This document shows positions 1 to 7,039 of a stretch of 64,000 nucleotides of DNA, piece by piece (the stretch's first letter is position 1; the number at the start of each line of letters is the position of its first letter). Origin of the DNA: Dysgonomonas sp. 521 (GTDB taxonomy: Bacteria > Bacteroidota > Bacteroidia > Bacteroidales > Dysgonomonadaceae). Under the pieces are notes generated by a model, which did not search any database, was not told the DNA's origin, and saw only the letters and a program-made list of their open reading frames with translations. The stretch is taken from NCBI RefSeq assembly GCF_010501055.1, contig NZ_QVMO01000008.1:1-64000 (forward strand), read 5' to 3'. The position numbers and the translations under genes were made by a program.

Positions 1-34
1 CCTCAGTTAATGTCACTTTGTATCGTATTGCCAT
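1..34 (-). CDS. Transposase, N-terminal fragment (runs off the window)
   Basis: The minus strand from 34 reads MAIRYKVTLTE and continues past the window edge. This resembles the N-terminus of IS630-family transposases of Bacteroidota as I recall them; no alignment was possible. A TATATTTG -7 box lies at 49-56, just upstream. Only 11 residues are visible, so no catalytic residue can be checked. Confidence 0.45.
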   Translation of the reverse strand, partial: MAIRYKVTLTE

Positions 35-48
35 AGTTGCTTTTGTGG

Positions 49-56
49 CAAATATA
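49..56 (-). promoter_or_regulatory. -7 box (TATATTTG) for the IS transposase
   Basis: The reverse complement reads TATATTTG, matching the Bacteroidota TAnnTTTG -7 consensus, 15 bp upstream of the transposase start codon at 34. Confidence 0.5.
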
Positions 57-65
57 CGATATTTG

Positions 66-227
66 TCAGACATTATCAAATTGACATGACACTAGTATCT
101 TTAATGCACTGTCGGGGAAGAGAGGGGTAACCTGCTCGGCATGAGTCAGTATATTGTTGTAGTGAGTATTTTTGTTGCAAGAAAAGGACAGGAGTAAAAT
201 GCAGATAAGTAAAGGAATGTGTTTCAT
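66..227 (-). pseudogene. Lipoprotein gene truncated by the insertion sequence
   Basis: From the ATG at 225-227 the minus strand encodes a lipoprotein signal peptide: MKHIPLL, a hydrophobic stretch, then lipobox LSFSC with Cys17. It continues with mature sequence containing PDSALKIL. The pattern HAEQ..PDSALKIL resembles the N-termini of Bacteroidota TPR-type lipoproteins. After about codon 45 the reading runs into the insertion sequence and stops at 66-68. The native part is therefore about 95-227 and the rest of the gene should lie left of the insertion sequence. A good TATATTTG promoter remains at 244-251, so a short secreted fragment could still be expressed. Confidence 0.55.
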
Positions 228-243
228 AGCAATGTGTTTGTTG

Positions 244-251
244 CAAATATA
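244..251 (-). promoter_or_regulatory. -7 box for the truncated lipoprotein gene
   Basis: The minus strand reads TATATTTG 16 bp upstream of the ATG at 227, which matches the TAnnTTTG consensus and supports this as a genuine former gene. Confidence 0.5.
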
Positions 252-276
252 AAAAATAAGTGTGTATTAGCATTAA

Positions 277-384
277 GAGCCTGTTTAAATTTTATAGCAA
301 ATCTTTTCTCTGAGTACCCTGTCTGTAAGGGTAACATAGCAAGCTCTTCGAAAGTATATGAAATATTTTTTGTCATGTACTGTG
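277..384. repeat. Remnants of P- and Q-family ends
   Basis: 277-308 matches the left end of P-family elements (GAGCCTGTTTAAATTTTA then TAGCAAATC). 363-384 matches the right end of Q-family elements (TTTTTTGTCATGTACT). The internal parts are missing, so these look like decayed or solo ends. Nothing else coding is seen between 252 and 457. Confidence 0.55.
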
Positions 385-457
385 CAATTTTTAGTTAAAA
401 TAAGACAAGGGTTCTCAGGTATTCCTATCTTTACAGTTTCTCATATCTAAAAAAGCA

Positions 458-1204
458 ATGACACAGGAATTTAATCGCATCTGGAATAGATTTTTGAAAT
501 TCGATTGGAGATTCGGATTGGCTCTCCTTATTATTGTTTGTACCATCAGGTTTATAATAGTACTGGAGGCGAATGTTACAGGGAGCTATTCTGTCGTTTC
601 TTATGTAATGATTTTTTCGGCTCTTACCCCTTTCATTTTCTTGTCGAAGAAGGGGAGGAGGCAAATAGGGATGACGAAGCCGGATAGTTATATGTGGTTG
701 CTTTATTCCTTGTTTATCGGGTTCATCATAGCGTCATTGTTATTCCTGTTAGGTTATTTCCTGTACTCCACCAGCTATAGCAACTGGTATGTCTACATCG
801 GTAATTCCTATAATATACCTGTGGGGATTGCCGGGAAGGATAAGTTGGTCTATTTTCTGATAATGGCGATAAGCGGGATGATTTTTAGTCCTATAGGGGA
901 GGAATTGTTTTTCAGGGGTATTGTACACGGAAGTTTTTCGAAGTCTTTTGGCGATAAAAAAGCGTCTGTTATCGACAGTCTGGCTTTTGCCGTAACGCAC
1001 CTCTCCCATTTTGGAATTGTATATATATCAGGCGTCTGGAAGTTCCTGCCTGTTCCGGCTCTGTTGTGGGTTGCCGGAATGTTTGTCCTTAGCCTTTTCT
1101 TCTTCCTCTGCCGGAAAAAAAGCGGCTCTATACTGGGTGCAGTATTATCCCATGCCGGATTCAATTTCGGAATGATCTTCTGGATTTTTTACGGATTAAA
1201 TTAG
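458..1204 (+). CDS. CPBP family intramembrane metalloprotease
   Basis: 248-residue polytopic membrane protein of the CPBP (CAAX protease / bacteriocin-processing, Abi) family. Hydrophobic segments fill most of the protein. The three family motifs are visible: EELFFRG at about 148-154 (EExxxR), FAVTHLSHFG at about 177-186, and SHAGFN near 231, supplying the Glu and His residues of the presumed metal site. The family cleaves within or near the membrane; some members process prenylated proteins or peptides, but nothing here identifies the substrate. It stands alone, preceded by repeat remnants and followed by a P element. Confidence 0.88.
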   Translation: MTQEFNRIWNRFLKFDWRFGLALLIIVCTIRFIIVLEANVTGSYSVVSYVMIFSALTPFIFLSKKGRRQIGMTKPDSYMWLLYSLFIGFIIASLLFLLGYFLYSTSYSNWYVYIGNSYNIPVGIAGKDKLVYFLIMAISGMIFSPIGEELFFRGIVHGSFSKSFGDKKASVIDSLAFAVTHLSHFGIVYISGVWKFLPVPALLWVAGMFVLSLFFFLCRKKSGSILGAVLSHAGFNFGMIFWIFYGLN

Positions 1205-1239
1205 AAAATAATTATCTTATATAAAAGGTCTTTGACATA

Positions 1240-1454
1240 GAGCCTGTTTAAATTTTAGCGAAAATTTTTATTACAGGTTCAGGTCAATAGTTCTTAGCAA
1301 TTTTTTTTATGCTCTTTTTAGCGTCTTTTTGGCTCCGCCGATTTTCAATTCCCTTTTTACTCTTGGTTTAGCCCGCTAAACCTGCTGGCAAAAATGATAA
1401 AATCCATCTAAAAATAGCTATAAAAAAGATTTGCTATAAAATTTAAACAGACTC
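1240..1454. repeat. P-family non-coding element (MITE-like)
   Basis: 215 bp with terminal inverted repeats GAGCCTGTTTAAATTTTA and TAAAATTTAAACAGACTC. No ORF is present. The interior contains TTTAGCCCGCTAAACC and AAAATCCATCTAAAAATAGC, shared in inverse orientation with the copy at 51984-52177. Flanks are TA on both sides; a full 3-bp duplication is not clear here. Confidence 0.75.
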
Positions 1455-1479
1455 TAAGCCGTGCTTTTATCCCGTAAGG

Positions 1480-1531
1480 AAAAAGTAACATCGTAGAACA
1501 TTCAAAATAGTGTCACCTTTGTCACTTTTTG
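1480..1531. repeat. Short dispersed inverted repeat (AAAAAGTAAC ... GTCACTTTTT)
   Basis: Ends AAAAAGTAAC and GTCACCTTTGTCACTTTTT flank about 25 bp. A close relative lies at 60340-60398 upstream of another gene. Function is unknown. Confidence 0.4.
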
Positions 1532-1616
1532 TATGTAAATATCTGTAAATTAGGTGTCAATGCTTTTATGTATCCCAATTATTAATTATTCACTGTCAAT
1601 TATTAATTGAAAGGCT

Positions 1617-1624
1617 TACCTTTG
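1617..1624 (+). promoter_or_regulatory. -7 box (TACCTTTG) for trmD
   Basis: Exact TAnnTTTG match 19 bp upstream of the trmD ATG. No clear -33 TTTG is visible at the right distance. Confidence 0.55.
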
Positions 1625-1643
1625 CGTTATATTATTTGAGATT

Positions 1644-2327
1644 ATGCGCATAGATATAATAAGTGTGTTGCCGGAAATGTTTACCGGGCTACTCGATTGT
1701 TCCATACTGAAGAGGGCACAGGATAAGAAGCTGGTTGAATTTGCCGTCCATAACCTGCGGGATTATACTACCAATAAACATCGCAGGGTGGATGATTACC
1801 CTTTTGGCGGAGAAGCGGGGATGGTTATTCAGATAGAACCTGTAGATAATGTTATTGCTGCTTTAAAACTACAAAGGGAGTATGATGAAGTAATATATAC
1901 ATCGCCCGATGGCGAGGTCTTCAATCAGCAGATAGCCAACCAGATGTCTTCGTATGAAAATATAATAATCCTGTGCGGCCACTATAAGGGGATTGATTAC
2001 AGGATACGCGAACACCTTATCACGCGCGAAATATCCATAGGCGATTATGTACTCACAGGAGGAGAACTGGCGGCAGCCGTTATGGCGGATGCCATTGTGC
2101 GGCTTCTGCCCGGAGCGATAGGGGATGAACAATCGGCCTTATCCGATTCTTTTCAGGATAACCTGTTGGCACCACCCGTCTATACCCGTCCGGCTAAGTA
2201 TAAGGGCTGGCAGGTTCCCGATATCTTACTGTCGGGACATCAGGCTAAGATAGATGAATGGAAACTTCAGCAGGCCATAGAGCGTACTCAGCGACTACGT
2301 CCCGACCTGTTCGAAAAGAAAGATTAG
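1644..2327 (+). CDS. trmD: tRNA (guanosine(37)-N1)-methyltransferase TrmD
   Basis: 227 residues, near the usual family length. TrmD transfers a methyl group from S-adenosylmethionine to N1 of G37, 3' of the anticodon, preventing +1 frameshifts. The SPOUT trefoil-knot region is recognisable: PFGGEAGMV at about 54-62, LCGHYKGID at about 110-118, and [14 protein letters not shown] at about 130-143, followed by a conserved C-terminal helical domain ([19 protein letters not shown]). Here it is not in a rpsP-rimM-rplS operon; its own TACCTTTG promoter lies directly upstream. Its stop overlaps the end of the convergent tonB-like gene by 4 bp. Confidence 0.95.
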   Translation: MRIDIISVLPEMFTGLLDCSILKRAQDKKLVEFAVHNLRDYTTNKHRRVDDYPFGGEAGMVIQIEPVDNVIAALKLQREYDEVIYTSPDGEVFNQQIANQMSSYENIIILCGHYKGIDYRIREHLITREISIGDYVLTGGELAAAVMADAIVRLLPGAIGDEQSALSDSFQDNLLAPPVYTRPAKYKGWQVPDILLSGHQAKIDEWKLQQAIERTQRLRPDLFEKKD

Positions 2328-3151
2328 AATACAACCCTTACCATTACGCGTTCAGTGCCCGGCATCCATTTAGGGCCGTTTTGTATCAGGCGGATAGCCT
2401 CGTTGTCGCATGTTCCGCAGAGGCTTTGCCTTACTTCAAACAGGTATGGCTTGCCCTGCTCATCCACAGAGAACTCTACGGCGACCATTCCTTCCCTGTC
2501 TTTGCAGGAGTCATCGGTAGGACGGCGCATCGAGTATTTCAGGTACAGGTTGTATTTCTCATATCCGCCCATGGGTTCTGGCTTGCCTTGTTTCATGCTG
2601 AGCGAGGAGATGCCGGCTTCATCCTTGAAGTTTTCGGGGGCGTAGACTTCCACGAGGGCTTCATCCTGCTGTTCGGCTAATACGGTAAGTTCCCTTTCGC
2701 TGACAGCTATCGCCTTCTGGTCTATCCTGAATTTGCTGATGTTCGGCTTATGTATCTTTGCCACTTCAGTATTATGCATGGCTATTACAGCGATGTTTTC
2801 CGTATAATACTCTTCGGGTACATATATATTGATAATGGAGTTTACTCCCTTATCCTGAGCTTGCAGGTCGTTGGATTTGTGATACCCTATGACCATATAT
2901 CCGCCTACCGCGAAAATGACAACCGCGCACGCGGCCACACTTTGCCAGATGGAGTGCTGCTTTTTCCTGACGGCTTTCGTCTTGGTTACAAGGCGTCTCT
3001 GTATATTGTTTATCCGTGCTATATGGTCGTCGTCAATGCTGTCGAATCCCTCTATCGCTTCATACATAAACGGATCTTTCATCGAATCTTTTTCTATCCG
3101 ATGAGCATCAGAGCCCTTTCTTTGTCCTTTTATGTAATCTAAAAAATTCAT
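2324..3151 (-). CDS. TonB C-terminal-domain membrane protein with anti-sigma-like N-terminus
   Basis: 275 residues. A long N-terminal cytoplasmic part (about 1-67) precedes one transmembrane helix at about 69-89 ([20 protein letters not shown]). The periplasmic part ends in a TonB C-terminal-like domain from about 198 ([25 protein letters not shown], ending [14 protein letters not shown]). TonB passes proton-motive-force energy from ExbB/ExbD to outer-membrane receptors. Classical TonB has only a very short cytoplasmic tail, so the 67-residue tail and translational coupling to an ECF sigma factor (ATGA overlap, 3148-3151) suggest it may also or instead act as an anti-sigma factor. That role is an inference. 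Confidence 0.75.
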   Translation of the reverse strand: MNFLDYIKGQRKGSDAHRIEKDSMKDPFMYEAIEGFDSIDDDHIARINNIQRRLVTKTKAVRKKQHSIWQSVAACAVVIFAVGGYMVIGYHKSNDLQAQDKGVNSIINIYVPEEYYTENIAVIAMHNTEVAKIHKPNISKFRIDQKAIAVSERELTVLAEQQDEALVEVYAPENFKDEAGISSLSMKQGKPEPMGGYEKYNLYLKYSMRRPTDDSCKDREGMVAVEFSVDEQGKPYLFEVRQSLCGTCDNEAIRLIQNGPKWMPGTERVMVRVVF

Positions 3152-3729
3152 TCTTTCAGGTTTTTCTCAATACAAATTTTTAAATTCCGTTTTCCGTTTT
3201 GTATATAACTCTTCACGCTTTTCAGATGAAAACCGGTCTCGTCTACTATTTCTGCATAAGACTTGTCTTCATAGAAGAACTTTTCCACAGATATACGCTG
3301 AGGCTCGGGAAGTTTCTCGAGGCACTTGTTCAGCGCATTCTCCTTTTCTTCATCCACATCCTCACTTAATAGATCCAAAACGCTATCGGATTCCATAAAT
3401 TGGGAGTCGAAATTTACTATAATTTCCCTTTTATTTTCTTTAAGGATGTGAAAGCAATGATTTTTAACAACACTATAAAGCCAGTTCTTGAAAACCTTAA
3501 TTTCATAACCATGTATTTTCTGCGAAAGGTTTTCGAAGATGTCTATAACGGCGTCCTGCGACTCTTCGGGGTTTTGCAGGTACTTCAGGCATAACCCGTA
3601 TATAAGGGGAATATACCGTTCGTAAAGCTGTTGAAAGTATTCAGCTTCACCCGTTTCTTTAAAGAGCGACAAGAGTTCCTCGTCGCCATACTCTTTTTTC
3701 TTATGCAGGCTAAAAAAACGCAAGACCAA
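3148..3729 (-). CDS. RNA polymerase ECF-type sigma factor
   Basis: 193 residues with sigma region 2 at about 30-100 (LYERYIPLIYGLCLKYLQN, ESQDAVIDIFENLSQKI, FKNWLYSVVKNHCFH) and region 4 at about 125-190 (LPEPQRISVEKFFYEDKSYAEI, a helix-turn-helix followed by SVKSYIQNGKRNLK). It would direct core polymerase to an alternative promoter set. The following gene is a membrane protein that may hold it inactive. The operon has a near-perfect housekeeping promoter, TTTG-N19-TAGTTTTG, so it is transcribed by the major sigma factor and probably controlled after translation. Confidence 0.9.
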   Translation of the reverse strand: MVLRFFSLHKKKEYGDEELLSLFKETGEAEYFQQLYERYIPLIYGLCLKYLQNPEESQDAVIDIFENLSQKIHGYEIKVFKNWLYSVVKNHCFHILKENKREIIVNFDSQFMESDSVLDLLSEDVDEEKENALNKCLEKLPEPQRISVEKFFYEDKSYAEIVDETGFHLKSVKSYIQNGKRNLKICIEKNLKE

Positions 3730-3740
3730 TGAATTTTACA

Positions 3741-3771
3741 CAAAACTACAAGAATTTGGTTAAACTCCAAA
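3741..3771 (-). promoter_or_regulatory. Promoter of the sigma/tonB operon
   Basis: The minus strand reads TTTG (3768-3771), a 19-bp spacer, then TAGTTTTG (3741-3748), matching the Bacteroidota -33/-7 consensus, 11 bp upstream of the start codon. Confidence 0.65.
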
Positions 3772-3837
3772 TAAAACCGATATTTAACTGTTTTGTCATA
3801 AATCTGCGATTTGGTTAAAAAATGTAATATAAAATTG

Positions 3838-3865
3838 TTTGACTAGTCTATTTTATGTATTTTTG
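3838..3865 (+). promoter_or_regulatory. Promoter of the winged-helix gene
   Basis: TATTTTTG at 3858-3865 matches the -7 consensus. A TTTG at 3838-3841 lies 16 bp upstream, slightly closer than usual. The start codon is 44 bp downstream. Confidence 0.55.
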
Positions 3866-3909
3866 TATCGAAAATAATAACGAGTTTAATTTTTTAACTA
3901 GCACCCATT

Positions 3910-4107
3910 ATGAAAGAAAAAATTGGAACAAACGCAGGTATTATTTGGACTTATCTTGATGCAGAAGGTAATAAATCTTTAAAGGAAATCAAGAAAGCAT
4001 GTAAATTAACAGAAAAAGACATGTATGCAGCCCTTGGTTGGTTAGCAAGAGAAGGTAAGATAGCCTTCAACGAACTAAAAGACGACTTGCAGGTCGTTTT
4101 ACTGTAA
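3910..4107 (+). CDS. Winged-helix domain protein (DUF2582 type)
   Basis: 65 residues, wholly occupied by a small winged-helix fold: GTNAGIIWTYLD, then SLKEIKKACKLTEKDMYAALGWLAREGKIAF. This matches the short DUF2582 winged-helix family widespread in Bacteroidota. The fold suggests nucleic-acid or protein binding, but no specific target is known to me. Monocistronic: its own promoter lies upstream and a hairpin terminator follows at 4133-4168. Confidence 0.8.
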   Translation: MKEKIGTNAGIIWTYLDAEGNKSLKEIKKACKLTEKDMYAALGWLAREGKIAFNELKDDLQVVLL

Positions 4108-4132
4108 AAAGCCCAAAAAAGACTAACAAGGA

Positions 4133-4168
4133 AGAGGTATTTATCATATAGAATAAGTACCTCTTTTT
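4133..4168 (+). terminator. Rho-independent terminator after the winged-helix gene
   Basis: Stem AGAGGTA ... TACCTCT (with TTAT/ATAAG extension) followed directly by TTTTTG. Confidence 0.6.
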
Positions 4169-4172
4169 GTTT

Positions 4173-4207
4173 GAGTGTCTGTTTAAATTTTATAGCAAAT
4201 CTTTTTT
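4173..4207. repeat. P-family end remnant
   Basis: GTCTGTTTAAATTTTATAGC continuing AAATCTTTTTTT matches the left end of the P element at 51984, then diverges. It stops at the same place as the remnant at 277-308. Confidence 0.55.
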
Positions 4208-4231
4208 TAAAGAATTAAGCAGGTTAATAAT

Positions 4232-4262
4232 TTTGTTAATTCGTTGCTATTATTTATTTTTG
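4232..4262 (+). promoter_or_regulatory. Promoter of the coiled-coil/zapA operon
   Basis: TTTG (4232-4235), 19-bp spacer, TATTTTTG (4255-4262). This is the best -33/-7 pair on the plus strand of the window and lies 20 bp upstream of the start codon. Confidence 0.7.
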
Positions 4263-4282
4263 TGTAACATTTTAGCCGTTTT

Positions 4283-4579
4283 ATGACAAAAAATGATGAA
4301 AAGCTTCTTGCTGAATTCGAAATTAGAATGAGGCAATTGATGTATCTCTGTGATATGCTTAAAGAAGAAAATGCACAGATAAGGCAGCAGCTTGCACAAA
4401 AGAATGCTGTGATTGAGGCTTTGTCATCAGAAATAGATGGGCTGAGAACAAAATATGATAATTTGAAATTTGCCAAATCTTTCTCATCGGGCAATGAAGA
4501 AGAAAGGGACAAGGCAAAGAAACAGTTGTCAAAATTAGTGCGGGATGTAGATAAATGTATCACCATGCTGAAAGCTTAA
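4283..4579 (+). CDS. Small coiled-coil protein upstream of zapA
   Basis: 98 residues, predicted almost wholly helical with heptad spacing (MRQLMYLCDMLKEENAQIRQ, KNAVIEALSSEIDGLRTKYDNL). No enzymatic motif, signal peptide or membrane segment. It shares a promoter with zapA, 17 bp downstream, so a role in cell division is plausible. By size and character it could be a ZapB-like partner of ZapA, but similarity to ZapB was not tested. Confidence 0.7.
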   Translation: MTKNDEKLLAEFEIRMRQLMYLCDMLKEENAQIRQQLAQKNAVIEALSSEIDGLRTKYDNLKFAKSFSSGNEEERDKAKKQLSKLVRDVDKCITMLKA

Positions 4580-4596
4580 AAAATAAATATGACGTT

Positions 4597-4902
4597 ATGG
4601 ATGAACATTTAATTATTAATCTACGGGTGGCTGACATGAGATATCCTCTTCGGGTCAAACGCGAAGCAGAAGAGGCCTATCGCAGGGCTGCAGAAGAAAT
4701 AGATTATAAGTTAGTACAATATAAAAATTATTTTACGGGAACTTCCGATCGTTCGTTGCGTGATATAGATTATATGGCAATGACATCGATACAGGCCGTG
4801 GTGGAGAAAGTTGAACACCAGATGCGTGCAGAATCTTTTGAGGTTAAAATCAAAAGTTTGACGGAAGAACTGGATGCTTATTTGAAAGATAAGGTAAAGT
4901 AA
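4597..4902 (+). CDS. zapA: Cell division protein ZapA
   Basis: About 101 residues from the ATG at 4597. An in-frame TTG-type start 42 bp upstream overlaps the preceding gene and is less likely. ZapA binds FtsZ and bundles protofilaments in the Z-ring. The N-terminal beta strand (HLIINLRVADMRYPLRV), the helix EEAYRRAAEEIDYKLVQY and a C-terminal coiled coil match the family layout. Location between a coiled-coil gene and rny, with a terminator after it, marks a two-gene operon. Confidence 0.82.
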   Translation: MDEHLIINLRVADMRYPLRVKREAEEAYRRAAEEIDYKLVQYKNYFTGTSDRSLRDIDYMAMTSIQAVVEKVEHQMRAESFEVKIKSLTEELDAYLKDKVK

Positions 4903-4928
4903 AATTTTAAATTGAAAAATATCTAGAG

Positions 4929-4975
4929 CACTAATTTCAAATGTGGGTTATCCCATGTTTGGATTAGTGTTTTTT
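4929..4975 (+). terminator. Terminator between zapA and rny
   Basis: Long hairpin: CACTAAT and AAATGTGGG pair with CCCATGTTT and ATTAGTG around a TTAT loop, followed by GTTTTTT. Confidence 0.7.
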
Positions 4976-5014
4976 AGTTTATTAATATTAGTTTTTATCA
5001 AAGAAAAATAGAAT

Positions 5015-6544
5015 ATGGATATATTATTGTATGTAATTGCCTTTCTTGTCGGAGCTGTTCTGACGTGGGTAATTTTGAATTTTATGGCGAATTCGAAATT
5101 CAAGCGTCAGGTAAAAGAAGCTGAACAGGAAGCAGAGGTAATAAAGAAAAATAAGTTGCTTGAAGTAAAAGAGCAGGCTTTGCAAATGAAGTCTGAATTT
5201 GAAAAGCAGGTAAATAGCAGGAACTCGAAGTTGCAGGCTGCTGAAAGTAAGATAAAGCAACGTGAGTTAGGGCTAAATCAGAAGCAGGAAGAACTTCAAC
5301 GTAAGAGAAATGAAGTAGATGCCATTAAGATGAATCTTGATGCGCAACTAGAAGTTGTGGAGAAGAAAAAGCAGGATTTAGATAAACTGCATAAGCAGGA
5401 AGTAGAAAGGCTGGAGGCCCTTTCGGGCTTATCTGCCGAAGAAGTGAAGGAGAAGTTGGTGGAAGCCCTGAAAGACGAAGCACAGACACATGCCCAATCC
5501 TATATCAATGAGATAATGGAAGAAGCCAAGATGACTGCTAACAAAGAGGCTAAGAAAATTGTAGTACAATCGATACAGCGTGTAGCTACCGAGACAGCCA
5601 TAGAGAATGCGATAACCGTATTCCATATAGAATCGGACGAGATAAAAGGACGCATTATCGGACGCGAAGGCCGTAATATCCGTGCATTGGAAGCTGCTAC
5701 GGGAATTGAAATCGTGGTAGACGATACGCCGGAAGCAATCGTGCTCTCAGGCTTTGACCCTGTGAGGCGTGAGGTTGCCCGTTTAGCATTGCATCAGCTT
5801 GTTGCTGACGGACGTATCCATCCGGCGCGTATAGAGGAAGTCGTAGCTAAAGTGAAGAAGCAGATAGAGGAAGAGATCATTGAAACCGGAAAGCGTACGA
5901 CTATAGATTTGGGCATACATGGCCTGCATCCCGAACTGATACGTTTGGTAGGGAAAATGAAATACCGTTCTTCTTATGGGCAGAACCTGTTGCAGCATGC
6001 CCGTGAGACTGCAAACCTTTGCGCGATTATGGCTGCCGAACTAGGGCTGAATGTGAAGAAGGCCAAAAGAGCAGGTCTGTTGCACGATATAGGTAAGGTG
6101 CCTGACGATGAGCCGGAATTGCCACATGCTTTATTAGGTATGAAGCTTGCCGAAAAATATAAGGAGAAACCGGATGTATGTAATGCAATCGGGGCTCACC
6201 ACGACGAAGTGGAGATGGCAAGCTTGTTAGCGCCGATTGTGCAGGTTTGTGACGCTATTTCGGGGGCACGTCCGGGAGCGCGCCGCGAAATCGTGGAGGC
6301 TTATATTAAGCGACTAAACGACTTGGAACAACTGGCATTGTCATATCCTGGTGTATTAAAAACATACGCGATACAGGCAGGCCGCGAACTGAGGGTTATT
6401 GTAGGTGCCGATAAGATCGACGATATTGAAACGGAAAAGCTTTCGGCAGATATAGCCAAAAAGATTCAGGACGAAATGACCTATCCGGGTCAGGTGAAAA
6501 TCACAGTTATCCGCGAGACAAGAGCAGTAAGTTACGCAAAATAA
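5015..6544 (+). CDS. rny: Ribonuclease Y
   Basis: 509 residues, the normal length. RNase Y is a membrane-anchored endoribonuclease that starts mRNA decay. Order of parts: N-terminal transmembrane anchor (about 3-24), long charged coiled coil (about 30-190), KH domain at about 205-265 with [17 protein letters not shown], and HD domain with [10 protein letters not shown] and LLHDIGK (about 325-430), which holds the metal-binding His and Asp. A P element has inserted between the stop codon and the terminator at 6749-6774. Confidence 0.96.
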   Translation: MDILLYVIAFLVGAVLTWVILNFMANSKFKRQVKEAEQEAEVIKKNKLLEVKEQALQMKSEFEKQVNSRNSKLQAAESKIKQRELGLNQKQEELQRKRNEVDAIKMNLDAQLEVVEKKKQDLDKLHKQEVERLEALSGLSAEEVKEKLVEALKDEAQTHAQSYINEIMEEAKMTANKEAKKIVVQSIQRVATETAIENAITVFHIESDEIKGRIIGREGRNIRALEAATGIEIVVDDTPEAIVLSGFDPVRREVARLALHQLVADGRIHPARIEEVVAKVKKQIEEEIIETGKRTTIDLGIHGLHPELIRLVGKMKYRSSYGQNLLQHARETANLCAIMAAELGLNVKKAKRAGLLHDIGKVPDDEPELPHALLGMKLAEKYKEKPDVCNAIGAHHDEVEMASLLAPIVQVCDAISGARPGARREIVEAYIKRLNDLEQLALSYPGVLKTYAIQAGRELRVIVGADKIDDIETEKLSADIAKKIQDEMTYPGQVKITVIRETRAVSYAK

Positions 6545-6560
6545 TACTGCGTCAAATATA

Positions 6561-6743
6561 GAAACTGTTTAAATTTTATTCGTTCAAATTTTTAGAGATG
6601 TTTTAGAGATGCTTTTTTTCTTCCACGAAACGATAATAGCGGGCTATTTGAGTTGAGTGAAAGGAAAAAACAACCTAAAACAACCTAAAAATGAACGAAG
6701 AAAAAGGTATAATAAAATATTCGTATAAAATTTAAACAGTTAC
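6561..6743. repeat. P-family non-coding element in the rny 3' region
   Basis: 183 bp with ends GAAACTGTTTAAATTTTA and TAAAATTTAAACAGTTAC. The interior (TAGAGATGTTTTAGAGATG, GATAATAGCGGGCTATTTG) is the second sequence type of the family, shared with 16348-16551 and, inverted, with 38297-38478. Flanks share TA. Confidence 0.75.
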
Positions 6744-6748
6744 TAAAC

Positions 6749-6774
6749 AAAGGGAGCTTTCACAAGCTCCCTTT
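6749..6774 (+). terminator. Terminator after rny
   Basis: Perfect 11-bp stem AAAGGGAGCTT/AAGCTCCCTTT with a TCAC loop. It lies beyond the inserted P element, so the rny message now reads through the element. The rest of 6775-6973 shows nothing coding. Confidence 0.7.
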
Positions 6775-6974
6775 ATTGTTTGTATGAAGTAGTGAATTCC
6801 GTGTCTTATAAAATAAGACTTCCGGAGTTTTTTATAAAGAAGTGATATAAACAGGTTGCTATATCCTCATTTGATTTCCTTATATAATTAGTCGCTACAG
6901 ACAGCCTGAAATCACACTTTTATGTGAAAATTCTTTTAAATATATCATTGCGAAACAAATAGCTTTCTTATAGT

Positions 6975-7006
6975 TTTGAGGATAAAAGTTATTTTGTTTA
7001 CTTTTG
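6975..7006 (+). promoter_or_regulatory. Promoter of ldhA
   Basis: TTTG (6975-6978), 20-bp spacer, TACTTTTG (6999-7006). It covers an in-frame TTG at 7004, which argues that translation begins at the ATG at 7040. Confidence 0.65.
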
Positions 7007-7039
7007 CAACCAAAGTATAGAAATAATAAAACAAAGATT

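Larger units (their letters stand above)
1..94 (-). mobile_element. End of an IS630-family-like insertion sequence (partial)
   Basis: The window begins inside an insertion sequence read leftwards. It contains the first 11 codons of a transposase-like ORF, a TAnnTTTG promoter box, and about 58 bp of terminal sequence ending near position 92. Beyond that point the sequence returns to a lipoprotein gene that is cut in mid-frame. A TA dinucleotide at 93-94 fits the TA target duplication of IS630/Tc1-type elements. The other end lies outside the window, so the family call rests on the transposase N-terminus and the TA junction. Confidence 0.5.

Noticed and set aside
76..273. 65-codon ORF on the minus strand over the truncated lipoprotein
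   Set aside because: It is a different frame of the region; the frame starting at 227 has a promoter at the right distance and a clean lipoprotein signal.
4903..5014. 6S RNA gene next to zapA, as in some other bacteria
   Set aside because: The gap is only 112 bp and is explained by a simple long terminator hairpin followed by T residues; no open-bubble 6S structure can be drawn.
7004..7039. TTG start extending LdhA by 12 residues
   Set aside because: The TTG is part of the TACTTTTG promoter box, so it would not be in the transcript.
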